A stretch of 64,000 nucleotides of DNA from Flavobacteriales bacterium 33_180_T64 (GCA_002162685.1 MAAQ01000008.1:83057-147056), one strand, 5' to 3'. Positions 33,950 to 43,599 are shown, numbered from the stretch's first letter. Program-made: numbers and translations. The notes: generated by a model not told the origin, from the letters alone.

Positions 33950-34753
33950 TTAGGCGACCTTATTTGTAGATTCAAATATATTGTTGGCCGATTTAGTAAT
34001 AAAGCCATTAAACGTTTTATTTTCAATTATAAACCGTTCTGCGAATTCAACATAACAAGATGGTATTTTAACAGTATTTTTTTTGTCTTCAAACTTCACA
34101 TTAATCTCATCTGCTAATGTGCTTGCCTGTTTTAGACCAAGTTTTGTGCTGCCTTTTATTGTACCACCAATAGTATTTAATTTAATACCAAACGTTTTTA
34201 ATTGCGCACAAACATTTTCAATAGAATAGTTTTTTAACTGATTCACATTAATTGTAAAGTGATTTACACGGTGTCCATGAATGTATAACCATGCGGCATA
34301 TTCAGATTCAATTTTAAGTGTTTCATAAGTTTTAAAATTGACATTCCATTTACGTCCTGAAGTATGGATACTATCATTCATATTATAATATTTGAAGGTA
34401 TTTAGTAAGGTGCTTTTTAAAAATGAGGAACATTTATTAAGTAATAACTCACTAATAAATATTTTAGGACAATTTTTCTTTTCTAAATGTAAAGCTCTCA
34501 AGTTCTTTTCTTTAAAGAAGTAACGGTTCTTATATGTATATCCTTGTTCAAGAAATGGAATGCTCATTTTCTCTATACCATAATTTCCGAGATTATTTGG
34601 AGTAATACCGCTTTTATCATTGATAATAGTTCTAAAGGCTATATGATCACAAAAAGAGGTATAGTTATTAAGATTTAAAGCAGATTTAACGTCTTTTATT
34701 GTTGGGGTTATTTTAAAATAGTTTTCCCATAATTTTTGTATAGTAGTGTCCAT
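33950..34753 (-). CDS. DUF1338-family metal-dependent enzyme
   Basis: A 267-residue protein of the DUF1338/VOC-related family, whose characterised member HglS converts 2-oxoadipate to 2-hydroxyglutarate. The metal ligands DHIAFRT (His), GHRVNHFT (His) and a Glu in PSCYVEFAERF are all visible. Members in other bacteria use various 2-oxo acids, so the substrate is unsure. The gene is followed upstream by a 61-residue gene (11-base gap) that starts the pair. Confidence 0.8.
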   Translation of the reverse strand: MDTTIQKLWENYFKITPTIKDVKSALNLNNYTSFCDHIAFRTIINDKSGITPNNLGNYGIEKMSIPFLEQGYTYKNRYFFKEKNLRALHLEKKNCPKIFISELLLNKCSSFLKSTLLNTFKYYNMNDSIHTSGRKWNVNFKTYETLKIESEYAAWLYIHGHRVNHFTINVNQLKNYSIENVCAQLKTFGIKLNTIGGTIKGSTKLGLKQASTLADEINVKFEDKKNTVKIPSCYVEFAERFIIENKTFNGFITKSANNIFESTNKVA

Positions 34754-34764
34754 ATAATAGGTTT

Positions 34765-34950
34765 TTACATTGATCTAAATAAAATGTCGTTATCTTCTAA
34801 TTCATGATTAGATAAATAAATAATTCCGAAATGTTTTCTAAAAGCTTTGTCTAGTAATTCTAATACCAATAACTTTTTTTGAATTGTCATGTTTGAAGTC
34901 GTAATTTCTTTGACTAAGTCTTGAGCTAATTTTTTGTCGGTATCTTTCAT
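34765..34950 (-). CDS. Small conserved hypothetical protein, 61 residues
   Basis: It starts MKDTDKKLAQDLVKEI and is mostly helical with no Cys and no membrane segment. The ATG at 34950 is preferred over one at 34980 because the extra ten residues look unlike coding sequence. It lies 11 bases upstream of the DUF1338 gene and may help it or be an independent small gene. No family recognised. Confidence 0.5.
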   Translation of the reverse strand: MKDTDKKLAQDLVKEITTSNMTIQKKLLVLELLDKAFRKHFGIIYLSNHELEDNDILFRSM

Positions 34951-35184
34951 AATTCTAAATTTTATGCTGTTACAAGACAAATTTGAAGAATATATTCTTT
35001 CGATTTTAGAATTTTAGATGAAGTTGGTTAAACTTTAGATGGCTGGATTAAAAGTTTAGATGAATTGTAAAAAAAAAATATCGTTTATAATTGCAAAAAT
35101 AACTTGAATTAGTTACTAAACACACCACCATGTTTATGAATACTGATATTTAAATAAAATCATAGTGAAGAAGATTAATTGTAT

Positions 35185-35598
35185 TTATATGTTGCATTTA
35201 TCACAAGTCCCTTTTATTAGCATATTTATATTTTCTGGAAGATAATTATCTGGAAGGTTTATTTGTGGGATTTGATGTTCTGTTAAACAAACGGTCTTTC
35301 CACATTTATTACAATGAAAATGTAAATGCAAATCATTGTGTTTTTCAGAATGATATTCGTGTTTACATAAAGCATATTTTGGAACTCCCGTACCATCATC
35401 AATTTGATGTGCCAATCCTTTTTCTTCAAAGGTTTTTAAGGTTCTATATAAAGTGATTCGATCTGACTTTTCAAAATGATTTTCTACAGCAGTTAAACTT
35501 ACTGTTGAATTTTGTGAGGATATATATTGGTATACTAACATACGCATAGCTGTAGGTCTTATGCCATAGTCTTGTAATTGTTTCTCTATTGTTTTCAT
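35185..35598 (-). CDS. Fur-family metal-responsive regulator
   Basis: A 137-residue Fur-type repressor: winged helix with RPTAMRMLVYQYISSQ and SDRITLYRTLKTFEEKGL, a His-rich linker (HEYHSEKHNDLHLHFH), and structural zinc site C-x-x-C twice (HCNKCGK and GTCDKCN). It is the last gene of the heavy-metal efflux operon, six bases after the periplasmic adaptor, so it probably regulates that operon by feedback. Metal could be zinc (Zur-like), suggested by the HME1-type efflux pump. Confidence 0.85.
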   Translation of the reverse strand: MKTIEKQLQDYGIRPTAMRMLVYQYISSQNSTVSLTAVENHFEKSDRITLYRTLKTFEEKGLAHQIDDGTGVPKYALCKHEYHSEKHNDLHLHFHCNKCGKTVCLTEHQIPQINLPDNYLPENINMLIKGTCDKCNI

Positions 35599-35604
35599 AT
35601 ATAA

Positions 35605-36834
35605 TTAATGCGAATGTTCAGCTTCACTCTTTTTCATTTCTGCCATTAAGTAATAAGCACCGCTTTGTGCTAATAAGATGTTAGATGTTATCGTGTCTTT
35701 AAAACCGAAAGCGATATAACCATCACTTCTAGAATTTACAACAACTTCTTTAGGTACAAAGCTCCAAGTGTCATTTCTTTCTTTTTTTGCTGTAAAAACA
35801 TAATATTTTTCGCCTTCTTGAAATACAGCATCTTCAGGTAGTGCTTGTTTTTCAATGCTTTCAGTTATAATTCGTGCATTGACGTACATACCAGGAATTA
35901 AGTTCTTGTCTTTATTTTCAATTTCTGCATGTACATGTAAAGCTTTTGGTCCTTCTTCAAATGACTTTCCAACTGAATAAATTTTGGCTATCATTTCTTC
36001 ATTTCCTAAAGCTTCAATACTAAATTTAACTAATTGTCCATCTTTAACTTTACTAATATCTTTTTCAAATACCATCAAGTCAGCATGTATATGTTCGGTA
36101 TTTACAACCTCAAAAAGTGGAGTTTGGGGCTGTACAAATTGACCAGATTTTATTTGAACTTTTTCTATAAAACCATCTATAGAGCTTCTAATTGGGGCTA
36201 TTTGAACGATATTACCTTCTCTTGCATTTTTAGGTGATAACCCTAATAAACGTAATTGACTTTCATAACCTTTTGCTAAGCCTTTAGCACTTGAAAATTT
36301 AGATTTAGCTTGCTGGTAATCTCGGCCAGAACCTACTTTAGCATCATATAATTTTTTTTGCCTATTGTAATCTTGTTCTAAAAATAGTAGCGTATTATAT
36401 GTTTGTAGATAATCAGTTTGTAAACTAATAATATCTGGATGACTAACATAAGCCAATACTTGTCCTTTTCTAACTTTATCGCCTTCAATAACTTTTATAC
36501 TATTAATATTTGCGCCTAAGGTTGTTGTAACTACAGCTTCATTTTGTGGAGGCACACCTAATTGTCCATTAACCTGAATAAAACCATTCATGTTGCGTTT
36601 AGTAAGTGTATCTATTTTAATATTCAAAATATTAAGTTGTTTATTAGTTAAAGTGAGTTCTTCTCCATGATCTTCTTCTTCTTCTTCTTCTTCTTTTTCA
36701 TCTGCATTAGAAGCATTTGTATGGTTTCCTTCGTCATCATGTTGATGTGTGTCTTTAGATGAAGTGTTTTTACAACTTGTAAATAATACTGTTGTTAACA
36801 CTATAGCTATAATATATAAATTGAGATTTTTCAT
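35605..36834 (-). CDS. RND efflux periplasmic adaptor (CzcB/CusB-like)
   Basis: A 409-residue membrane-fusion protein, probably a lipoprotein (LFTSCKNTS). After the lipobox comes a metal-binding-looking region rich in His, Glu and Asp (residues 27-62, including HQHDDEGNHTN and a run of about nine Glu). Then come barrel-sandwich and beta-barrel parts (QVLAYVSHPDI, GFIEKVQIKSGQFV). It links the inner-membrane pump to the outer membrane. The gap to the pump gene is 3 bases. Confidence 0.9.
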   Translation of the reverse strand: MKNLNLYIIAIVLTTVLFTSCKNTSSKDTHQHDDEGNHTNASNADEKEEEEEEEDHGEELTLTNKQLNILNIKIDTLTKRNMNGFIQVNGQLGVPPQNEAVVTTTLGANINSIKVIEGDKVRKGQVLAYVSHPDIISLQTDYLQTYNTLLFLEQDYNRQKKLYDAKVGSGRDYQQAKSKFSSAKGLAKGYESQLRLLGLSPKNAREGNIVQIAPIRSSIDGFIEKVQIKSGQFVQPQTPLFEVVNTEHIHADLMVFEKDISKVKDGQLVKFSIEALGNEEMIAKIYSVGKSFEEGPKALHVHAEIENKDKNLIPGMYVNARIITESIEKQALPEDAVFQEGEKYYVFTAKKERNDTWSFVPKEVVVNSRSDGYIAFGFKDTITSNILLAQSGAYYLMAEMKKSEAEHSH

Positions 36835-36837
36835 TTT

Positions 36838-39800
36838 TTAAGATTTTGTAGTTAAGAAATATTCTAACTGAATTTTGCTGTTTAAATATGAGTTAAGCAT
36901 TTGCCAAGAGTCAATTTCTAATTGAATAGCAGCTTTCATGGTTTGCAAAAAAGCAATATAATCCATAGCACCTTCTTTATAAGATAAAATAGCACCATTG
37001 CGTTGCTCAATTGCTAATGGCAAAGCATCATTTTTGTAGTATTCCCAATTCTTCTGTAACTGTTCATATTGAATTATCATAGTATTAAAAGCATTCTCAA
37101 ATTCTATTTTTTTTGCTTTATTTTCTTGTTCAATAATATTGATTTTTATTCTTGAAGCTTTTGCCTCTCCTTTAGTTTTATTATATATTAAAGGAATTTG
37201 TATACCTAATTGATAACTATTAAATCCAGATTGATTGCCTATCTTTTGTAATCCATATTGAGCAGATAGTTTTGGCAAAAATTGTGAATTAGCGACTTTA
37301 TGCTTTGCTTTAGCCACATCTTCTTGTACATTCCAGTAAGAAAATAGAGGATGGGTTTTTAAATCTTCATTAGAAATAAAAAGAGTACCATCAAAATCGT
37401 CTAAATGTATTGATGCTACATCATACTTCTCTTTTGAAAGTATCCATTGATTTAAACTTTGCAATGCCATTTGATAATTTGTAAATGCTTGTTCTTTTTG
37501 AAGACTTATAAGTTTGCCTTGATTTGCAGTGGCATTGTATTCTAATTTAGAAATAGCTTCAGTTTTATAACGTAAATCAATGGCCTTATTTAGACCAGAA
37601 AACACTGAATCTATCTTAGCATATGCTTCATAAACACGTTTTTTGGAATAAGCTAGAGTCCATGCTATTTGAACGCTTCGTTTTACTTCTAATAGACTTA
37701 ATTCAGCATTAGTTTCTGCTAATTTGATGTTTTCTTTGGCAAGTTTACTTTTTGAAGTTATACCAAAAACGTCAATGTTATTTTGGCCAATCCCTAATGT
37801 TGTATATGTTTGAGCATTGGTATTACCAATCTCTTCACCAGAGGTGAATAGCTGTGTTGTTCCAAAATCCCAAGCTGTTGTTTTTAAAGCTTTTTCTTTT
37901 TCTATATAGAATTGAGTAGCTTTAAGGGTTGGATGATTTTCGGTTGCTATTACAACTGCTTCATTCATTGTAATTGTATTTTGCTGAGCTTGCATACTTC
38001 CAAAGCAAAATAACAATAGAATAGTAGCAATGGCTGTGTTCGGTATTTTGATTCTCATTTTTATCTGTTCTTGATTTTCAATCCATTTATATAAAATTGG
38101 GATGATAAATAATGTTAATAATGTAGACGTCAGTAATCCTCCAATAACTACTGTTGCTAAAGGTTGTTGTACTTCAGCTCCTGAAGATGTAGAAAGTGCC
38201 ATTGGTAAAAAACCAAGCATATCAGTTAATGCAGTTAAGAGTATAGGGCGTATACGTCTTCGAGTTCCTATTCTTATGCGTTCATTTACATCATTAACAC
38301 CTTCAGCTTTTAATTCATTAAACCCGCTGATAAGTACTAATCCATTTAATACTGCAACACCAAATAATACAATAAAACCAACACCAGCAGAAATACTAAA
38401 TGGCATATCTCTTAGTATTAGTGAAAAAACACCACCAATAGTAGCTAAAGGAATTGCTATATATATCATTAATGTTTGTTTAATCGACTTTAATGCAAAG
38501 AATATGAGTATAAAAATGAGTCCAAGTGAAATAGGTACTACTGTTTTTAGTTTACTTGTAGCACGTTCTAAATTCTCGAAAGCACCACCATATCTTATAT
38601 AATAGCCTGTTGGTAATTTTACCTCTGCTTCAATTTTTTGTTGAATTTCTTCAACTAAAGATTTAATATCACGACCTCTAACATTGATACCTACATAAGT
38701 TCTACGTTTAGTATTATCTCTACTAATTTGCATTGGCCCTGGTTTGTAACTAATGTTTGCTACTTCTTTGAGCGGAATTTGATTGCCATTTGGTAGACTT
38801 ACAAAGAGGTTTTTAACATTACTTAAATCTTGTCGTAATTCTTCCTTTAATCGAACAACCAAATCGAAGCGTTTTTCTTCTTCAAAAATGGTTCCGGCAA
38901 CTCCTCCAGCAAATGCTGTTTGAATGAGATTATTCAATTCATTTATTTGCAAACCGTATTGTGCGAGTTTATTACGGTTATATGTAATAGTAATTTGAGG
39001 TTGACCCGAAATGGCTTCTACTTTCATATCTGCAACGCCTTCAACAGTCGCTATAATTTTACCCATTTCTTCTGCTTTTTGAGCTAGAATATCTAAATCA
39101 TCTCCATATAGTTTAACAGCAATATCTTCACGAACTCCAGTAATTAATTCATTAAATCGCATTTCTATGGGTTGTGTAAACTCATAATTAACTCCGGGAA
39201 CTTGCTCTACAGCTTCTTTAATTTTATTAATGAGCTCTTCTTTTGAAGTTGCGCTAACCCATTCCGACTTAGGTTTAAGTATTACAAATACATCTGCAAT
39301 ATCCATTGGCATTGGGTCTGTAGGCACATCGGCAACTCCAATTCTACTAATAATATCTTTTACTTCTGGGAAGTTGTTTTTTACAATTTTTTCAATTTTA
39401 GTAGTTGTTGCTATGGTTTCAGAAAGAGAACTGCCTGGTTTTAAAATAGCGTGAAAAGCTAAATCACCTTCATCTAATTGTGGAATAAATTCAGCTCCCA
39501 TTTTGGAAAATGTAAAAACCGAAATACTTAATAAAACTAACGCAGAAATCACAATTAATTTTCCTTTTGTCAAAGCCCTTATTAATCCGTTTTCATACTT
39601 GTCTTCTAACCAGTACACAATTGTATCTCCCCAATATTTTTTTTCTTTTTTTGGCGCTTTTAAAAATATAGATGTAACCATTGGAACGTAGGTTAAACAT
39701 AACACCATAGCTCCAATCATTGCAAAAATGAATGTCAATGCCATAGGAATAAACATTTTTCCTTCAATACCTTCTAATGCTAAAATTGGTAGGAATACAA

Positions 39801-41172
39801 TTAGAATAATAAATTGACCGAAGAAAGCAGTATTCATCATTTTAGATGATGCTTTGTAGGTTATTTTATCCCTGTCTTTAGATGAAATAGCGCCAGTTTT
39901 TTGAATACGTTGATAAATAAGAAATACGGTACCTTCAACAATTATTACAGCACCATCTACTATAATTCCGAAGTCAATCGCTCCTAAACTCATTAGGTTT
40001 GCCCAAACATTAAATACATTCATTAAAATGAAGGCAAAGAGTAGTGATAAGGGAATTGTAGATGCTACAATTAAACCACCACGCCAATTGCCAAGAAAGA
40101 AAATTAAAATGAAGATAACGATAAGGGCTCCTTCAATTAGATTGTTTTTTACTGTAGAAGTCGTATTTGCTATTAATTTACTTCGATCTAAAAATGGTTT
40201 TATTGTAATGCCTTCTGGTAACGATTTTTGGATTTCATCCATTCGTTTTGTTACACTATTAATAACAGCGTTTGTACTCGCTCCTTTGAGCATTAAAATC
40301 ATACCTCCAACAGCTTCGCCTTCTCCATTTTTTGTTAAAGCGCCATATCGAATTGCACTACCAAATTTTACTGTACCAATATCTTTAATTGTTATTGGAA
40401 TACCATTTATATTCGTAACAACGATATTTTCTATATCATTAAGTGTTCGAGCTAACCCTTCTCCACGAATAAAATTTGCTTGATGATTTTTCTCTATATA
40501 TGCGCCTCCAGTATTTTCATTATTATTCTCTAAAGCTTGATAGATATCTTTAATGGTTAAATTAATAGCGTTTAATTCATTTGGGTCTATGGTTACTTCA
40601 TATTGTTTAGCACTTCCTCCAAAAGCATTAACTTCAACGACTCCAGGAACCATTGCCATTTGTCTTCGAATAATCCAATCTTGAATGCCACGTAACTCCC
40701 TAGTATTGTATTTGTTTTTAACTTTTGGGGCAACTTCTAAAGTGTATTGATAAATTTCTCCTAGTCCCGTAGAAATTGGACCCATCATAGGTGTTCCAAA
40801 GCCTTCAGGAATACTCGCTTTAATTTCGCTTAATTTTTCAGAAACTAATTGCCTTGGTAAATACGTATCTAAATCATCACTAAACACTATAGTAACAACA
40901 GATAAGCCAAAACGTGAAATAGAACGTATTTCAGTAACTTCAGGTAGATTAGCAACAGCGACTTCTATGGGGTAAGTTATAAATTGTTCTATATCTTCTG
41001 TACCCAAATTTGGTGCTTGGGTAATTATTTGGACTTGATTATTTGTGATATCTGGAACGGCATCTACAGGAACTTGTTTAATACTATAAATTCCGCCTAT
41101 AATTAATGCAAGTGTACACAATGCAATAACAAATTTGTTATTGATTGAAAACTCAATAAGTTTATTAATCAT
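36838..41172 (-). CDS. Heavy-metal RND pump fused to a TolC-like outer-membrane domain
   Basis: A 1444-residue fusion. Residues 1-1035 are a CzcA/CusA pump, with twelve helices; near residue 400 the proton-relay motif DFGIIVDGAVIIVEG is of the HME1 type (Zn, Co, Cd) rather than copper. After about residue 1045 a second signal-like segment (TAIATILLLFCFGSMQAQ) leads into an outer-membrane efflux domain of about 400 residues with the two long helical repeats of TolC. Separate genes do both jobs in proteobacteria; this one-chain form is frequent in Bacteroidetes. With the adaptor it forms a full envelope-spanning exporter. Confidence 0.92.
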   Translation of the reverse strand: MINKLIEFSINNKFVIALCTLALIIGGIYSIKQVPVDAVPDITNNQVQIITQAPNLGTEDIEQFITYPIEVAVANLPEVTEIRSISRFGLSVVTIVFSDDLDTYLPRQLVSEKLSEIKASIPEGFGTPMMGPISTGLGEIYQYTLEVAPKVKNKYNTRELRGIQDWIIRRQMAMVPGVVEVNAFGGSAKQYEVTIDPNELNAINLTIKDIYQALENNNENTGGAYIEKNHQANFIRGEGLARTLNDIENIVVTNINGIPITIKDIGTVKFGSAIRYGALTKNGEGEAVGGMILMLKGASTNAVINSVTKRMDEIQKSLPEGITIKPFLDRSKLIANTTSTVKNNLIEGALIVIFILIFFLGNWRGGLIVASTIPLSLLFAFILMNVFNVWANLMSLGAIDFGIIVDGAVIIVEGTVFLIYQRIQKTGAISSKDRDKITYKASSKMMNTAFFGQFIILIVFLPILALEGIEGKMFIPMALTFIFAMIGAMVLCLTYVPMVTSIFLKAPKKEKKYWGDTIVYWLEDKYENGLIRALTKGKLIVISALVLLSISVFTFSKMGAEFIPQLDEGDLAFHAILKPGSSLSETIATTTKIEKIVKNNFPEVKDIISRIGVADVPTDPMPMDIADVFVILKPKSEWVSATSKEELINKIKEAVEQVPGVNYEFTQPIEMRFNELITGVREDIAVKLYGDDLDILAQKAEEMGKIIATVEGVADMKVEAISGQPQITITYNRNKLAQYGLQINELNNLIQTAFAGGVAGTIFEEEKRFDLVVRLKEELRQDLSNVKNLFVSLPNGNQIPLKEVANISYKPGPMQISRDNTKRRTYVGINVRGRDIKSLVEEIQQKIEAEVKLPTGYYIRYGGAFENLERATSKLKTVVPISLGLIFILIFFALKSIKQTLMIYIAIPLATIGGVFSLILRDMPFSISAGVGFIVLFGVAVLNGLVLISGFNELKAEGVNDVNERIRIGTRRRIRPILLTALTDMLGFLPMALSTSSGAEVQQPLATVVIGGLLTSTLLTLFIIPILYKWIENQEQIKMRIKIPNTAIATILLLFCFGSMQAQQNTITMNEAVVIATENHPTLKATQFYIEKEKALKTTAWDFGTTQLFTSGEEIGNTNAQTYTTLGIGQNNIDVFGITSKSKLAKENIKLAETNAELSLLEVKRSVQIAWTLAYSKKRVYEAYAKIDSVFSGLNKAIDLRYKTEAISKLEYNATANQGKLISLQKEQAFTNYQMALQSLNQWILSKEKYDVASIHLDDFDGTLFISNEDLKTHPLFSYWNVQEDVAKAKHKVANSQFLPKLSAQYGLQKIGNQSGFNSYQLGIQIPLIYNKTKGEAKASRIKINIIEQENKAKKIEFENAFNTMIIQYEQLQKNWEYYKNDALPLAIEQRNGAILSYKEGAMDYIAFLQTMKAAIQLEIDSWQMLNSYLNSKIQLEYFLTTKS

Positions 41173-41250
41173 TATAAAATTGGTGTTAATTCAATTAAAA
41201 CTGCCCCTTTTATAGTCATAAAAGGGTATAAGTGTCTTATAAAAATTGAA

Positions 41251-41595
41251 TTAAACCTGTGGTGGTTGTAAAAGGCTTTTTAAATATTTTTTTTCATGAA
41301 GAGTTTTATGAAAAAAGATTGCTTTTTTTTCTTGAGGAATTATTGCAAATGAATAATTGTTATTAGCAGGTACGAAAATGGTAGATATAGTTAAATCAAC
41401 GCAATGATGATGGTGGTCAGAATTTTTGTCATCTTCACTATCATTTTGATGTTGTTTTATTTGATGGTTATCATTGAAGTTATTTGAAGCATCTTCATTG
41501 TGTGTTGTAATATCATCAAATGAAATAACATCCAGATGAGTTTGCACAGGAGGAGCAAGGATTAAAAATGATAATATGACTACAATTATTTTCAC
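41251..41595 (-). CDS. Small His-rich exported protein of the metal-efflux operon
   Basis: A 114-residue protein starting at GTG 41595, with a signal peptide (ILSFLILAPPVQT) and a His/Asp-rich middle (NEDASNNFNDNHQIKQHQ, then HHHHC near residue 63), which could bind zinc, cobalt or copper in the periplasm. It is first in the operon with the pump, adaptor and Fur-like regulator. A role as a metal buffer or sensor is inferred from composition; I know no named family. Confidence 0.65.
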   Translation of the reverse strand: MKIIVVILSFLILAPPVQTHLDVISFDDITTHNEDASNNFNDNHQIKQHQNDSEDDKNSDHHHHCVDLTISTIFVPANNNYSFAIIPQEKKAIFFHKTLHEKKYLKSLLQPPQV

Positions 41596-41599
41596 ATCA

Positions 41600-41635
41600 C
41601 AAATGTAAAAAGAAAACTAATGCAATGGGTTTGCA
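41600..41635 (-). promoter_or_regulatory. Promoter and candidate operator of the metal-efflux operon
   Basis: On the minus strand, TACATTTG (41607-41600) is an exact -7 box that ends four bases before the GTG start, again leaderless. Upstream at 41621-41635 is the inverted repeat TGCAA-N5-TTGCA, a plausible operator for the Fur-like regulator encoded at the end of the operon. Regulator-site pairing is inference. Confidence 0.45.
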
Positions 41636-41676
41636 AACTATTTTTTTTGAATTGATAATAAGTTTTGTAAATATAA

Positions 41677-41764
41677 TGGTGCGCACGAGAAGATTCGAAC
41701 TTCCACATCCTTAACAGATACTGGCCCCTCAAGCCAGCGCGTCTACCAATTCCGCCACGTGCGC
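41677..41764 (-). tRNA. tRNA-Leu (anticodon GAG)
   Basis: An 88-base gene with the CCA end encoded (41677-41679). The acceptor arms GCGCACG and CGTGCGC pair, and the anticodon stem CTGGC/GCCAG surrounds loop TTGAGGG, so the anticodon is GAG (reads CUC/CUU). The extended variable arm of class II tRNA is present. Confidence 0.95.
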
Positions 41765-41790
41765 TTTATTTTAAGTAAAGATAAAAAAAA

Positions 41791-41810
41791 AGTTAAGCGA
41801 ATGCTTAACT
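41791..41810. terminator. Hairpin between the two tRNA genes
   Basis: Perfect stem AGTTAAGC / GCTTAACT with loop GAAT, flanked by A-run on the left and T-run on the right, so it can stop transcription from either side. It separates tRNA-Lys from tRNA-Leu. Confidence 0.85.
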
Positions 41811-41817
41811 TTTTTTG

Positions 41818-41890
41818 TGACCAGTCTGGGGCTCGAACCCAGGACCCTCTCCTTAAAAGGGAGATGCTCTGCCAACTGAGCTAACTAGTC
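41818..41890 (-). tRNA. tRNA-Lys (anticodon TTT)
   Basis: A 73-base gene without an encoded CCA. The acceptor arms GACTAGT and ACTGGTC pair (one T-G). The anticodon stem TCTCC/GGAGA encloses CTTTTAA, so the anticodon is TTT. D and T arms are standard. Confidence 0.95.
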
Positions 41891-42020
41891 TTACATTGTT
41901 CCTGTAATGCGGGTGCAAATATAAAAGGTTTAATTAAAAAAACAATACTTTTTTATATAATTTTTTGTTTTTTTGTTGTTAAATATCTTATGTTTTTAAT
42001 AATCAATTTATAAGGAGAAA

Positions 42021-42539
42021 ATGGTACTATTTTTAATTGGCTATATGGGGTCTGGAAAATCAATAATTGGTAAGAAACTAGCTGAAATTTTAAAATATGA
42101 TCATCAAGATTTTGATGATTATATAGAAGAAAGGGAGAAATCTACCATTTCTTCTATTTTTAAAACAAAAGGAGAAATTTATTTTCGAAAAACTGAGCAT
42201 AAGTATCTAAACGAGATTGTTAAATTACAAAATACAGTTGTAGCTTTAGGAGGAGGCACACCATGTTATGGTGATAATATGAAAAAAATATTAGATTCTG
42301 AAAATTCACTTAGTATATATCTTAAAGCGACTATACCAACATTATCTTCTAGGTTATTTGATGAAAAAGCCAAACGACCATTAATCTCACATATTTCATC
42401 TAAAGAAGAGCTTAATGAATTTATCGGAAAGCATATATTTGAGAGAGCTCCTTTTTATGAGCAAGCTCTTGTTAGTATTAAAACAGATGATAAATCAGTT
42501 GATGAAATTGTAGAGCAAATAATGGTACAATTATTTTAA
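42021..42539 (+). CDS. aroK: Shikimate kinase
   Basis: A 172-residue P-loop kinase that phosphorylates shikimate in aromatic amino acid synthesis. Walker A is GYMGSGKS, the shikimate-binding Asp is in DFDDYIE, GGGTP forms the substrate loop and the lid holds KRPLIS. An unusually good Shine-Dalgarno (AAGGAG) lies at 42012-42017, rare in this window. Its last nine bases overlap the converging PRTase gene. Confidence 0.95.
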   Translation: MVLFLIGYMGSGKSIIGKKLAEILKYDHQDFDDYIEEREKSTISSIFKTKGEIYFRKTEHKYLNEIVKLQNTVVALGGGTPCYGDNMKKILDSENSLSIYLKATIPTLSSRLFDEKAKRPLISHISSKEELNEFIGKHIFERAPFYEQALVSIKTDDKSVDEIVEQIMVQLF

Positions 42540-43034
42540 ATAGGCCTCGTGTTGTTTTCCTGATAAATTAATTTCAACATGTTCATTAAGAGAAGTAGAT
42601 AACGAAATGCCTTTAAAGTCTGCTTTTACAGGATATTTTTTATGATTTCTATTCACTAAAACAGCCGTTTTAAACTGTTTTAAAGGGACATTTAAAAAGT
42701 GTTTAACGCCATATATCAATGTGCTTCCAGAACTGAGTACATCATCTACAAGAACAATAGATTTGTTTGTATATTCTTCTTGACTTAATGATGTTTTAAT
42801 TGTTGATAACGGATTCTTTTTGTCTATTTGTACTTTACAGAGTATGGGTTTTAAATCAGATATTTTTTCTAAACTTTGCTTAAGTTTTTTTGCGAAAATG
42901 TATCCGTTATTTTCAATTCCAGCTAAGATTAGTTCTTCTTCATACACATTACTCTCGTAGATTTGATAGGCAATTCGCTTTATTTTATGCTGAATTTCTT
43001 GATGATTTAGTATTATGTTTCTATTTATGCTCAT
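42531..43034 (-). CDS. Phosphoribosyltransferase family protein (PyrR-like)
   Basis: A 167-residue PRTase with the PRPP motif VLVDDVLSSGSTLIYG near residues 94-109 and a PyrR/HPRT-like N-terminus (QHKIKRIAYQIYE). Whether it salvages uracil, regulates, or acts on purines cannot be said. It converges with aroK (9-base overlap) and follows the S4 protein gene after 57 bases. Confidence 0.85.
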   Translation of the reverse strand: MSINRNIILNHQEIQHKIKRIAYQIYESNVYEEELILAGIENNGYIFAKKLKQSLEKISDLKPILCKVQIDKKNPLSTIKTSLSQEEYTNKSIVLVDDVLSSGSTLIYGVKHFLNVPLKQFKTAVLVNRNHKKYPVKADFKGISLSTSLNEHVEINLSGKQHEAYLK

Positions 43035-43091
43035 ACTTCTAATGATTTTTTCAAAGGTAAAAAAGAGTTTTCTGAATACTTGTATTAAATT

Positions 43092-43472
43092 TTAGATATC
43101 TTCTTCAGATGTGTCATAAAAGCCATCAATATCTCTTCTGTCTTTTTTTGTAGGTCGACCAACGCCTTTTTTTCTATAATAGTCTTTTGAATATTTTAAT
43201 AATTCTTTGGCTTCAAATGCTTCTTTAGGCGTTACATCTGTTCTATATATATCTACTAATTTAGCACCAATTCTACTCTCAGGTAAATCATTAACTACAA
43301 TCTGATAGTTAACTTGGTCTTTTCTAAATTCAATTTTATCTGTAGCATAAACATCTCTACTTGGTTTCACAACTTGACCATTTACTTTTACATGACCTTT
43401 TTTGCATGCATTAGTAGCGATGCTTCTTGTTTTACAATATCTAATGCACCAAAGGTATTTATCTACTCGCAT
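43092..43472 (-). CDS. S4-domain RNA-binding protein (HslR-like)
   Basis: A 126-residue protein of the Hsp15/HslR class, starting MRVDKYLWCIRYCKTRSIA, with the S4 domain (KGHVKVNGQVVKPSRDVY) at about residues 2-65 and a basic tail KKGVGRPTKKDRRD. E. coli Hsp15 recycles free 50S subunits carrying nascent chain. Probable role is ribosome rescue. Confidence 0.9.
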   Translation of the reverse strand: MRVDKYLWCIRYCKTRSIATNACKKGHVKVNGQVVKPSRDVYATDKIEFRKDQVNYQIVVNDLPESRIGAKLVDIYRTDVTPKEAFEAKELLKYSKDYYRKKGVGRPTKKDRRDIDGFYDTSEEDI

Positions 43473-43599
43473 ATTAAAACTGTGAAATTGACGTTAATAG
43501 TATTGCACAAAAATATTATATTATTGTATCTTGCACGATAAAAATAAGCAATATTGAACGATTCAAATTTTTGTTTGAATTAAAGAAAATTTACGCACT

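Noticed and set aside
34764..34786. A CTAAATAA stretch near 34775-34784 as a fourth iron box
   Set aside because: Only one half-site is present and it lies at the end of a coding region with no promoter beside it.
36664..36714. Long run of Glu codons in the efflux adaptor as a simple repeat
   Set aside because: It falls within the acidic metal-binding N-terminal region seen in many CzcB/CusB proteins, so it needs no separate explanation.
38102..40483. Several plus-strand frames (62-166 codons) opposite the RND pump
   Set aside because: All lie within the well-supported CzcA-TolC gene and have no promoters or family match.
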